A stretch of DNA of 64,000 nt from Pantoea sp. Cy-639 (GTDB lineage: Bacteria; Pseudomonadota; Gammaproteobacteria; Pseudomonadales; Pseudomonadaceae): contig NZ_VWXI01000006.1 of the NCBI RefSeq assembly GCF_011752525.1, positions 124,001 through 188,000 on the forward strand, read 5' to 3'. How positions within the stretch are numbered: the first letter of the stretch is position 1; each line of letters starts with the position of its first letter. The notes under the pieces are model-generated. The model searched no databases and was not told the DNA's origin. It saw only the letters and a list, made by a program, of their open reading frames with translations. Shown here one piece after another: positions 55,212 to 64,000 of the stretch. Both the position numbers and the translations under genes were made by a program.

Positions 55212-55279
55212 TCATCGCGGGGCAAGCCCGCTGTCACGTCGCAGCAAATGGCGTGGCAGCGGCCTTGCCCCGCGACGAG
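55212..55279. repeat. REP pair after the ZapA-like gene
   Basis: TCATCGCGGGGCAAGCCCGC and the mirrored arm GCGGCCTTGCCCCGCGACGA lie around a short GTCACG..CGTGGC centre, between the ZapA-like gene and the next chemoreceptor. Confidence 0.7.
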
Positions 55280-55323
55280 GGCGATCCTTCTTGCTAGCGA
55301 TCGCTGGAACAACTGGATACTTG

Positions 55324-55335
55324 AGTGTATACACT
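55324..55335. promoter_or_regulatory. Operator-like palindrome AGTGTATACACT
   Basis: A perfect 12-bp palindrome lies 33 bp before the chemoreceptor start, in the position of a -10/operator. Its GTATAC core resembles sites of GntR-type repressors. The regulator is unknown. Confidence 0.4.
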
Positions 55336-55367
55336 TCCTGAAAACAATAATTATCAGGGAGCGGCAC

Positions 55368-57305
55368 ATGCGCATCTGGCGGCGGAGCATCCAAGGGCAA
55401 TTGATCGCGAGCATGGGCGCCGCCCTGCTGGCGAGCATCCTGGTGGTGGCGGTGATCTACACGATGGCGCTCAACCGCCTCACCGAGCGCTATCTGGTCG
55501 ACACGGCACTGCCGACCAGCATCGAGGCGATCCGCAACGATATCGAGCGCATGCTGGGGCAGCCGCTGGTGGCCGCTGCGGACATTGCCGGCAACACCCT
55601 GCTGCGTGACTGGCTCGCCACCGGCGAAGACCCTGCCGAGCTGCCGCGCTTCATCGAATATCTAGACGCCGCCAAACAGCGTAACCATGCCTTTACCACG
55701 CTGTTCGCCTCTACCGTGAGCGGCAACTACTACAACGAAAAGGGCCTGGATCGTACCCTCAGTCGTGCCAACCCCAAGGACCAGTGGTTCTACGGCTACA
55801 TCGACAGTGGCGTCGAGCGCCTGCTCAACATCGACATTGACGGCTCCACCGGCGAGCTGGCGTTGTTCATCGACTACCGCGTGGAGAAGGCCGGCCAGCT
55901 GGTGGGCGTGGCCGGCATGGGCCTGCGCATGACCGAACTGTCGGCGTTGATCCACGACTTCAGCTTCGGCGAGCACGGCAAGGTCTTCCTGGTCCGCAAT
56001 GACGGCTTGATCCAGGTCCACCCGGACCAGCAGTTCAGCGGCAAGCGCCAACTCGCCGAGCAACTCGACGCCGAGGCGGCCAAGGCCGTGATGAGCGGCG
56101 GCGATGCCCTGCGCAGCACCCGCTTCAGTCGCGACGGCGAGGCTTACCTGGCCCTTGGCCTGCCCCTGCGCGATCTCAACTGGACGCTGGTTGCCGAGGT
56201 ACCGGAAGCCGAGCTGTATGCCCAGGCGCGCCAGGCCATCTGGCAGACCTGTCTGATCGGCGGCGCCGTGGCGTTGCTGTCGCTGCTGTTGGTGGTGCTG
56301 CTGGCGCGCGGGCTGGTGCGGCCGATTCGCCAGGTCACCGCGGCATTGGTGCAGATCGGCAGTGGCGCGGGCGACCTCAGCCATCGCCTGGATGATTCGC
56401 GCCAGGACGAACTGGGTGACCTGGCCCGCGGCTTCAACCGTTTCCTCGACAGCCAGCGCGACCTGATCGGTGAAGTGTTGCGCACCACCGAGCGTCTGCA
56501 CCTGTCGGTGGAACAAGTGACCCAGGTGGTGGACAACACCGCCGAGCGTTCGGGCCGCCAGCAGGAAATGACCGAGATGGTCGCCACTGCCGTGCACGAG
56601 ATGGGCCTGACCGTGCAGGACATCGCGCAGAACGCCGGTTCCGCTGCGCACGCCTCGCAGACGGCACGTGACGAGGCGTTGCAGGCACGGGAAGTGGTGC
56701 ATCGCTCGATTCACAACATCGAGGGCATGTCTGGCGAGATCGGCCGCGCGGCAGAGGCGGTCACCCAGCTGGCTGACGAGGTCGCTTCGATCGACGAAGT
56801 GCTGACGGTGATCCGCAGCATTTCCGAGCAGACCAACCTGTTGGCGCTCAATGCCGCCATCGAGGCGGCCCGGGCCGGCGAGATGGGGCGTGGCTTCGCC
56901 GTGGTGGCTGACGAGGTACGCACCCTGGCGCGGCGGACCCAGTTGTCCACCGACGAAGTGCAACAGATGATCCAGCGCCTCAAGCATGGTGCAGGTGCGG
57001 CAGTGGCGTCGATGCAGGCCGGGCGCGAGGCGACCGGCAACGGTGTCGAGTCGAGCCAGCGCACGGGCGCCTCGCTGGGGGCGATCACCGACCAGGTCGA
57101 GCGCATCAGTGGCATGAACGAGCAGGTGGCCACGGCGACCGAGGAGCAGTCGGCGGTGACCGAGGAGATCAACCGCACGGTGCAGGGTATTTCCGACCTG
57201 GCACGGCAGACGGCGACCGAGGTGCAGGGATGTCGCGAGGAGTGTCAGGCGCTGCGAGGATTGGCCGATGACCTGGCACGGCAGATGGGCGGATTCAAGC
57301 TCTGA
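55368..57305 (+). CDS. Methyl-accepting chemotaxis protein, dCache type (McpH-like)
   Basis: The 645-aa receptor has TM1 (about residues 13-33), a large periplasmic dCache domain (about 35-280; [40 protein letters not shown]), TM2 (about 290-310), HAMP and a signalling domain with [20 protein letters not shown] and [20 protein letters not shown]. It occupies the place of P. putida PP_0320 (McpH), a receptor for purines and their metabolites; position and domain type support that, but ligand residues were not checked. The start at 55368 follows AGGGAG. No FliA promoter was found. Confidence 0.88.
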   Translation: MRIWRRSIQGQLIASMGAALLASILVVAVIYTMALNRLTERYLVDTALPTSIEAIRNDIERMLGQPLVAAADIAGNTLLRDWLATGEDPAELPRFIEYLDAAKQRNHAFTTLFASTVSGNYYNEKGLDRTLSRANPKDQWFYGYIDSGVERLLNIDIDGSTGELALFIDYRVEKAGQLVGVAGMGLRMTELSALIHDFSFGEHGKVFLVRNDGLIQVHPDQQFSGKRQLAEQLDAEAAKAVMSGGDALRSTRFSRDGEAYLALGLPLRDLNWTLVAEVPEAELYAQARQAIWQTCLIGGAVALLSLLLVVLLARGLVRPIRQVTAALVQIGSGAGDLSHRLDDSRQDELGDLARGFNRFLDSQRDLIGEVLRTTERLHLSVEQVTQVVDNTAERSGRQQEMTEMVATAVHEMGLTVQDIAQNAGSAAHASQTARDEALQAREVVHRSIHNIEGMSGEIGRAAEAVTQLADEVASIDEVLTVIRSISEQTNLLALNAAIEAARAGEMGRGFAVVADEVRTLARRTQLSTDEVQQMIQRLKHGAGAAVASMQAGREATGNGVESSQRTGASLGAITDQVERISGMNEQVATATEEQSAVTEEINRTVQGISDLARQTATEVQGCREECQALRGLADDLARQMGGFKL

Positions 57306-57332
57306 GTGTCCTTTTCGCTGATGCGAGCAGCG

Positions 57333-57363
57333 TGGGAGCGGACCTCGCATGAGGCCGCTCAGG
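57333..57363. repeat. REP fragment between convergent mcp and ltaE
   Basis: GGGAGCGGACCTC / GAGGCCGCTC is a short, diverged REP hairpin that can serve as a bidirectional end signal. Confidence 0.45.
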
Positions 57364-57369
57364 TAACGC

Positions 57370-58410
57370 TCAGGCGCCGACGATGGCGCGGATATCGGCG
57401 GCCAGCTCTCGCACGCGCGCTTCCTGGGTATCCCACGAGCACATGAACCGCGCGCCGCCGCTACCAATGAAGGTATAGAAGCGCCAGCCCTTGTTGCGCA
57501 GGGCTTCCAGCGCCGGTTCGGGCATCTGCAGGAACACCCCGTTGGCCTCCACCGGGAACATCAGCTCCACCCCGGGCAGGTCGCTGACCAGCGATGCCAG
57601 CAACTGCGCGCAGTGGTTGGCGTGCCGGCCATGGCGCAGCCAGGCGTCGTCTTCCAGCAGCCCGACCCACGGTGCCGACAGGAAACGCATCTTCGAGGCC
57701 AGTTGCCCGGCCTGCTTGCAGCGGTAGTCGAAGTCCTCGGCCAGCTCGCGGTTGAAGAACAGGATCGCCTCGCCTACCGCCATGCCGTTCTTGGTGCCGC
57801 CGAAGCACAGCACATCGACGCCGGCCTTCCAGGTCAGCTCCGCAGGGCTGCAGCCGAGGAACGCGCAGGCATTGCTGAACCGCGCACCGTCCATGTGCAG
57901 GTTCAGGCCCAGCTCCTTGCAAGTGGCGCTGATGGCCTTGAGTTCGTCGGGGCGGTACACCGTGCCCACCTCGGTGGCCTGGGTGATGGTCACCACCCGC
58001 GGCTTGGGGTAGTGGATGTCCTGGCGCTTGAGCGCCACCTCGCGGATCGAGGCGGGAGTCAGCTTGCCGTTGACGCTGGCGGCGGTCAGCAGCTTGGAGC
58101 CGTTGGAGAAGAACTCCGGCGCGCCGCATTCGTCGGTTTCGACGTGGGCGGTCTCGGAGCAGATCACGCTGTGGTAGCTCTGGCACAAAGAGGCCAGGGC
58201 CAGGGAGTTGGCCGCGGTGCCGTTGAAGGCGAAGAACACTTCGCAGTCGGTCTCGAACAACTTGCGAAAGTACTCGGCGGCGCGTTCGGTCCACTGGTCA
58301 TCGCCGTAGGCGCGTTCGTGGCCCTGGTTGGCCTTTTCCATCGCGGCCCAGGCTTCGGGGCAGATACCGGAGTAGTTGTCGCTGGCGAATTGCTGGTTGT
58401 TGTTGGTCAT
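57370..58410 (-). CDS. ltaE: Low-specificity L-threonine aldolase
   Basis: This PLP enzyme splits threonine or allo-threonine to glycine and acetaldehyde. The 346-aa protein starts MTNNNQQFASDNYSGICPEA; SETAHVETDECGAPEF, LHMDGARFSNACAFLG (Asp binding the PLP ring) and CFGGTKNGMAVGEAILFFNR (PLP lysine) are all present. The start at 58410 follows AAGGA. It diverges from glyA; both enzymes link threonine, glycine and serine to the betaine route. Confidence 0.94.
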   Translation of the reverse strand: MTNNNQQFASDNYSGICPEAWAAMEKANQGHERAYGDDQWTERAAEYFRKLFETDCEVFFAFNGTAANSLALASLCQSYHSVICSETAHVETDECGAPEFFSNGSKLLTAASVNGKLTPASIREVALKRQDIHYPKPRVVTITQATEVGTVYRPDELKAISATCKELGLNLHMDGARFSNACAFLGCSPAELTWKAGVDVLCFGGTKNGMAVGEAILFFNRELAEDFDYRCKQAGQLASKMRFLSAPWVGLLEDDAWLRHGRHANHCAQLLASLVSDLPGVELMFPVEANGVFLQMPEPALEALRNKGWRFYTFIGSGGARFMCSWDTQEARVRELAADIRAIVGA

Positions 58411-58525
58411 GACGCCTGTCCTTTTTACGACGCAGGCACGCACTCTAAACCATCGATTCGGCGGTTGCCTATACAGGTGATCCGAAGGCTGCGCCGCTCC
58501 CTCGTTGTTTGCCACCGCGTCTCGA

Positions 58526-58543
58526 GCAATGTCGTAAACGCGC
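58526..58543 (+). promoter_or_regulatory. Half-site GCAATGTCGTAA upstream of glyA
   Basis: GCAATGTCGTAA (58526-58537) is identical over 12 bases to the third repeat at 23802-23813 of the cbcX/sdaA region. It lies about 120 bp before the glyA start. No clear second half-site at 21 bp was found. The glyA-sox operon is a GbdR target in P. aeruginosa. Confidence 0.45.
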
Positions 58544-58654
58544 CATTGCAAGGCGCGCGCAGGCATCTGTGCCCCCCGGCCCGGCCATACCATCGGCGCA
58601 AAGGGTGAGAAGACCCTCACTAGACAAGAAACGATCGCTGCCGGGAGATACACG

Positions 58655-59908
<1,254 letters not shown>

Positions 59909-59923
59909 GTGGAGTCACACACC

Positions 59924-61174
59924 ATGCAACGTTATTCGGGCTTCGGCCTCTTCAAGCACTCTCTCAGCCACCACGAGAACTGGCAGCGCATGTGGCGCAC
60001 GCCAACACCGAAGAAGGTCTACGACGTGGTCATCGTCGGTGGTGGCGGCCATGGCCTGGCCACCGCCTACTACCTGGCCAAGGAGCACGGCATCACCAAT
60101 GTCGCGGTGATCGAGAAGGGCTACCTGGGCGGCGGCAACACCGCGCGCAACACCACCATCGTGCGTTCCAACTACCTGTGGGACGAATCGGCGCACCTGT
60201 ACGAACACGCGATGAAACTGTGGGAAGGGCTGTCGCAGGACATCAACTACAACGTGATGTTCTCCCAGCGCGGCGTCTACAACCTGTGCCACACCCTGCA
60301 GGACATCCGCGACTCCGAGCGCCGGGTCAACGCCAACCGCCTCAACGGTGTGGACGGTGAGCTGATCCGCACCGAGCAGGTCGCCGCCGAGATCCCATAC
60401 CTCGACTGTTCGAAGAACACCCGCTACCCGATCCTCGGCGCCACCGTGCAACGACGGGGCGGCGTGGCGCGCCACGACGCGGTGGCCTGGGGCTTCGCCC
60501 GTGCCGCCGACGCCCTGGGCGTGGACCTGATCCAGCAGACCGAGGTGATCGGATTCCGCAAGGAGAACGGCGCGGTGATCGGTGTCGAGACCAACAAGGG
60601 CTTCATCGGTGCCAAGCGCGTCGGCGTGGTCACCGCCGGCAACTCCGGGCACATGGCCAAGCTGGCCGGCTTCCGCTTGCCGCTGGAATCGCACCCGTTG
60701 CAGGCGCTGGTGTCCGAGCCGATCAAGCCGATCATCGACAGCGTGATCATGTCCAACGCCGTGCACGGCTACATCAGCCAGTCCGACAAGGGGGACCTGG
60801 TGATCGGTGCCGGCATCGACGGCTGGGTCGGCTACGGCCAGCGCGGTTCCTACCCGATCATCGAGCACACCCTGCAGGCGATCGTCGAGATGTTCCCGAT
60901 CCTCTCCCGGGTGCGCATGAACCGCCAGTGGGGCGGCATCGTGGATACCACCCCCGACGCCTGCCCGATCATTTCCAAGACCCCGGTGAAGAACATGTTC
61001 TTCAACTGTGGCTGGGGCACTGGCGGTTTCAAGGCCACCCCGGGCTCGGGCAACGTGTTCGCCGCGAGCCTGGCCAAGGGCGAGATGCACCCGCTGGCCG
61101 CGCCTTTCTCCATCGACCGTTTCTACAACGGTGCGCTGATCGACGAACACGGCGCCGCTGCCGTCGCCCACTGA
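59924..61174 (+). CDS. soxB: Sarcosine oxidase, beta subunit
   Basis: The 416-aa flavoprotein of heterotetrameric sarcosine oxidase starts [20 protein letters not shown]. The FAD/dinucleotide motif is [20 protein letters not shown] (about residues 33-52), and [20 protein letters not shown] carries the His that holds FMN covalently. The C-terminal [20 protein letters not shown] is typical. The start at 59924 has GGAG upstream; an in-frame ATG 5 codons earlier is less well placed. It lies 15 bp after glyA. Confidence 0.94.
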   Translation: MQRYSGFGLFKHSLSHHENWQRMWRTPTPKKVYDVVIVGGGGHGLATAYYLAKEHGITNVAVIEKGYLGGGNTARNTTIVRSNYLWDESAHLYEHAMKLWEGLSQDINYNVMFSQRGVYNLCHTLQDIRDSERRVNANRLNGVDGELIRTEQVAAEIPYLDCSKNTRYPILGATVQRRGGVARHDAVAWGFARAADALGVDLIQQTEVIGFRKENGAVIGVETNKGFIGAKRVGVVTAGNSGHMAKLAGFRLPLESHPLQALVSEPIKPIIDSVIMSNAVHGYISQSDKGDLVIGAGIDGWVGYGQRGSYPIIEHTLQAIVEMFPILSRVRMNRQWGGIVDTTPDACPIISKTPVKNMFFNCGWGTGGFKATPGSGNVFAASLAKGEMHPLAAPFSIDRFYNGALIDEHGAAAVAH

Positions 61175-61190
61175 CCCGGAGACAACCGTC

Positions 61191-61526
61191 ATGTTGCAAA
61201 TCTTCTGTCCCCACTGCGGCGAGCTGCGCTCCGAGGAAGAATTCCACGCGTCCGGCCAGGCCCACATCGCCCGTCCGCTGGACCCGAACGCCTGCTCCGA
61301 CGAGGAGTGGGGCACCTACATGTTCTTCCGTGACAACCCGCGTGGCATCCATCACGAGCTGTGGGATCACGTCGCCGGTTGTCGCCAGTACTTCAACGTC
61401 ACCCGTGACACGGTGACCTACGAGATCCTCGAAACCTACAAGATCGGCGAGAAGCCTCAGGTCACCGCCACCACCCGGCAGAGCGCCGCGCCAGTGACCG
61501 CCAAGGCCCAAGGGGAAAAAGCATGA
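61191..61526 (+). CDS. soxD: Sarcosine oxidase, delta subunit
   Basis: The 111-aa subunit begins MLQIFCPHCGELRSEEEFHA, whose C-x2-C and following His residues bind the zinc of SoxD. YMFFRDNPRGIHHELWDHVA and CRQYFNVTRDTVTYEILETY are family-conserved. The C-terminal 25 residues are a variable tail. It lies between soxB and soxA and overlaps the soxA start by 4 bp. Confidence 0.94.
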   Translation: MLQIFCPHCGELRSEEEFHASGQAHIARPLDPNACSDEEWGTYMFFRDNPRGIHHELWDHVAGCRQYFNVTRDTVTYEILETYKIGEKPQVTATTRQSAAPVTAKAQGEKA

Positions 61527-64000
61527 GCCAGACCTATCGTCTCGCCAGCGGCGGGCGCATCGACCGCAGCAAGGTGCTGAACTTCAGCTTCAACGGCAAG
61601 ACCTACCAGGGCTATGCCGGCGACACCCTGGCCGCCGCGCTGCTGGCCAACGGCGTCGACATCGTCGGGCGCAGCTTCAAGTACTCGCGTCCGCGCGGCA
61701 TCATCGCCGCCGGTACCGAGGAGCCGAACGCCATCCTACAGATCGGCTCCAGCGAAGCCACCCAGATCCCCAACGTGCGCGCCACCCAGCAGGCGCTGTA
61801 CGCCGGCCTGGTGGCCAGCAGCACCAACGGCTGGCCGAACGTCAACAACGACATGATGGGCATCATCGGCAAGGTCGGCGGCAACATGATGCCGCCGGGG
61901 TTCTACTACAAGACCTTCATGTATCCCAAGTCGTTCTGGATGACCTACGAGAAGTACATCCGCAAGGCCGCGGGCCTCGGTCGCGCGCCGCTGCAGAACG
62001 ATCCGGACAGCTACGACTACATGAACCAGCACTGTGACGTGCTGATCGTCGGCGCAGGCCCTGCCGGCCTGGCCGCCGCCTTGGCCGCGGCCCGCAGCGG
62101 CGCCCGGGTGATCCTCGCCGACGAGCAGGAAGAGTTCGGCGGCAGCCTGCTCGACAGCCGCGAGACCCTCGACGGCAAGCCGGCCGCCGACTGGGTCAAC
62201 GCCGTGGTGGCCGAGCTGGAGGGCCTGGCGGACGTCACCCTGTTGCCGCGCAGCACGGTCAACGGTTATCACGACCACAACTTCCTGACCATTCATGAGC
62301 GCCTTACCGATCACCTTGGCGACCGCGCGCCGATCGGCCAGGTACGCCAGCGCGTGCACCGCGTGCGTGCCAACCGGGTGGTACTGGCGGCTGGCGCCCA
62401 TGAACGTCCGCTGGTATATGGCAACAACGACGTGCCGGGCAACATGCTGGCCGGCGCGGTGTCCACCTACGTGCGCCGTTATGGCGTGGCCCCGGGCCGC
62501 AAGCTGGTGCTGTCGACCAACAACGACCATGCCTACCGCGCCGCGCTGGACTGGCACGACGCCGGCCTGCAGGTGGTCGCCATCGCCGATGCCCGCCACA
62601 ACCCGCGTGGCTCGCTGGTGGAGGAGGCGCGTGCCAAGGGCATCCGCATCCTGACCTCCAGCGCGGTGATCGAGGCCAAGGGCAGCAAGCACGTCACCGG
62701 CGCCCGCGTGGCCGCGATCGATGTGCAGTCGCACAAGGTCACCAGCCCCGGCGAAACCCTCGAATGCGACCTGATCGCCACGTCCGGCGGCTACAGCCCG
62801 GTCGTCCACCTGGCCTCGCACCTGGGCGGTCGCCCGGTGTGGCGTGAGGACATCCTCGGCTTCGTGCCGGGCGATGCTCCGCAGAAGCGCGTATGCGTGG
62901 GCGGCGTGCATGGCGTGTATGCCCTGGGCGAGGTGATCGCCGACGGTTTCGAGGGTGGCGTGCGCGCGGCCACCGAGGCCGGTTTCAAGACCAGCGCCGG
63001 CACCCTGCCGAAGACCGTGGCACGCAAGGAAGAGGCCAGCGTGGCGCTGTTCCAGGTGCCCCACGACAAAGGCACCGCGCGTGCGCCCAAGCAGTTCGTC
63101 GACCAACAGAACGACGTTACCGCCGCCGCCATCGAGCTGGCGACCCGCGAGGGCTTCGAGTCGGTCGAGCACGTCAAGCGCTATACCGCGCTGGGCTTCG
63201 GCACCGACCAGGGCAAGCTGGGCAACATCAACGGCCTGGCCATCGCTGCCCGCTCGCTGGGTATCGGCATCCCGGAAATGGGCACCACCATGTTCCGCCC
63301 CAACTACACGCCGGTGACCTTCGGCGCGGTGGCGGGCCGGCATTGCGGTCACCTGTTCGAGCCGGTGCGCTTCACCGCGCTGCATGCCTGGCACCTCAAG
63401 AACGGCGCCGAGTTCGAGGACGTCGGCCAGTGGAAGCGGCCGTGGTACTTCCCCAAGCCGGGCGAGGATATCCACAGCGCCGTGGCCCGCGAATGCAAGG
63501 CGGTGCGTGACAGCGTCGGTCTGCTGGATGCCTCGACCCTGGGCAAGATCGATATCCAGGGCCCGGACGCGCGCGAATTCCTCAACCGCATCTACACCAA
63601 CGCCTGGACCAAGCTCGACGTGGGCAAGGCCCGCTACGGCCTGATGTGCAAGGAAGACGGCATGGTCTTCGACGATGGCGTCACCGCCTGCGTCGGCGAC
63701 AACCACTTCATCATGACCACCACTACCGGTGGCGCCGCCCGGGTGCTGCAGTGGCTGGAGCTGTACCATCAGACCGAATGGCCAGAGATGAAGGTGTACT
63801 TCACCTCGGTCACCGACCACTGGGCGACCATGACCCTGTCCGGCCCCAACAGCCGCAAGCTGCTGGCCGAGGTCAGCGATATCGACCTGGACAAGGACGC
63901 CTTCCCGTTCATGAGCTGGAAGGAAGGCCTGGTCGGCGGCGTGCCGGCGCGGGTGTTCCGGATCTCGTTCACCGGCGAGTTGTCGTACGAGATCAACGTC
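61523..64000 (+). CDS. soxA: Sarcosine oxidase, alpha subunit (cut by the window end)
   Basis: 826 codons are visible of a family length near 1000. Order of domains: a ferredoxin-like N-terminus (FNGKTYQGYAGDTLAAALLA; GRSFKYSRPRGIIAAGTEEP), a dinucleotide-binding part with CDVLIVGAGPAGLAAALAAA (about residues 172-191) for NAD, and the folate-binding GCV_T domain starting around residue 580 (AGRHCGHLFEPVRFTALHAW). SoxA passes the methyl group to tetrahydrofolate as 5,10-methylene-THF. AGGGG lies before the ATG. soxG should follow beyond the window. Confidence 0.95.
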   Translation, partial: MSQTYRLASGGRIDRSKVLNFSFNGKTYQGYAGDTLAAALLANGVDIVGRSFKYSRPRGIIAAGTEEPNAILQIGSSEATQIPNVRATQQALYAGLVASSTNGWPNVNNDMMGIIGKVGGNMMPPGFYYKTFMYPKSFWMTYEKYIRKAAGLGRAPLQNDPDSYDYMNQHCDVLIVGAGPAGLAAALAAARSGARVILADEQEEFGGSLLDSRETLDGKPAADWVNAVVAELEGLADVTLLPRSTVNGYHDHNFLTIHERLTDHLGDRAPIGQVRQRVHRVRANRVVLAAGAHERPLVYGNNDVPGNMLAGAVSTYVRRYGVAPGRKLVLSTNNDHAYRAALDWHDAGLQVVAIADARHNPRGSLVEEARAKGIRILTSSAVIEAKGSKHVTGARVAAIDVQSHKVTSPGETLECDLIATSGGYSPVVHLASHLGGRPVWREDILGFVPGDAPQKRVCVGGVHGVYALGEVIADGFEGGVRAATEAGFKTSAGTLPKTVARKEEASVALFQVPHDKGTARAPKQFVDQQNDVTAAAIELATREGFESVEHVKRYTALGFGTDQGKLGNINGLAIAARSLGIGIPEMGTTMFRPNYTPVTFGAVAGRHCGHLFEPVRFTALHAWHLKNGAEFEDVGQWKRPWYFPKPGEDIHSAVARECKAVRDSVGLLDASTLGKIDIQGPDAREFLNRIYTNAWTKLDVGKARYGLMCKEDGMVFDDGVTACVGDNHFIMTTTTGGAARVLQWLELYHQTEWPEMKVYFTSVTDHWATMTLSGPNSRKLLAEVSDIDLDKDAFPFMSWKEGLVGGVPARVFRISFTGELSYEINV

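Noticed and set aside
55206..55367. A 6S RNA (ssrS) gene after the ZapA-like gene, as at the usual zapA locus
   Set aside because: The gap is only about 160 bp, mostly a REP pair, with no 6S-like long bulged hairpin and no ygfA downstream.
55206..55367. FliA promoter for the McpH-like receptor
   Set aside because: No TAAA-N15-GCCGATAA-like sequence is present, unlike the neighbouring chemoreceptor.

Overview
The window is high-GC chromosomal DNA from a Pseudomonas, almost certainly of the P. putida group. It carries the hisBHAF block, the choline/carnitine/glycine-betaine catabolism block, typical P. putida REP-like hairpins (arms resembling GTGGGAGCGGGCTTGCCCGCG) and chemoreceptor-rich gene content. 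The gene order resembles what I remember of P. putida KT2440 from about PP_0280 to PP_0325; I could not run a search.

Layout. 0-15 kb is a housekeeping region: a tRNA-Thr, two small lipoproteins, an XRE/DUF2975 pair, an MdtJ/MdtI-type SMR efflux pair, a methyltransferase, a polar amino-acid ABC transporter, a GabP permease, PPK2, a tRNA-Phe, yggX-mutY and an AsmA protein. At 15-20 kb lie an OFA-type MFS transporter and hisB-hisH-DUF2164-hisA-hisF. From 20.5 to 27.4 kb come the choline/betaine/carnitine ABC transporter (cbcXWV), L-serine dehydratase and the AraC-family regulator gbdR. From 27.6 to 29.9 kb there is an AT-richer accessory island with a 166-bp palindromic MITE-like element and two lipoproteins, one a metzincin-like protein with its catalytic Glu changed to Gln. 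At 30-34.5 kb the carnitine operon caiX-cdhC-cdhA-cdhB lies divergent from cdhR. At 35.9-43.9 kb is the dimethylglycine operon: M19 dipeptidase-like protein, DUF5943, dgcA, dgcB and the two ETF subunits. At 44-52.7 kb is a second accessory zone: a DnaA-box-rich intergenic region, an intact IS3-family element and four orphan RHS-core proteins, two of them with related leaders. This zone surrounds the divergent glycine-betaine monooxygenase genes gbcA/gbcB. At 52.7-57.3 kb two chemoreceptors flank a ZapB-like/ZapA-like pair. At 57.3-64 kb are ltaE and glyA-soxB-soxD-soxA; soxA runs off the window.

How it works together. The 20-64 kb part is close to a complete route: carnitine to glycine betaine (Cdh), import (Cbc, CaiX), betaine to dimethylglycine (GbcAB), dimethylglycine to sarcosine (DgcAB with a dedicated ETF), sarcosine to glycine plus a one-carbon unit (Sox), glycine/serine interconversion (GlyA), and serine to pyruvate (SdaA). 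GbdR and CdhR are the expected regulators. Repeated GTCG-type half-sites exactly 21 bp apart sit upstream of the serine dehydratase/cbc pair, gbdR itself, caiX/cdhR and the dgc operon, with partial versions at gbcAB and glyA. That is the spacing expected of AraC-family operators.

The most unusual signals are the DnaA-box cluster at 42.3-44.6 kb, the pseudo-metzincin lipoprotein, the family of cage-less RHS tips, and the extra ZapA/ZapB-like pair between chemoreceptors.
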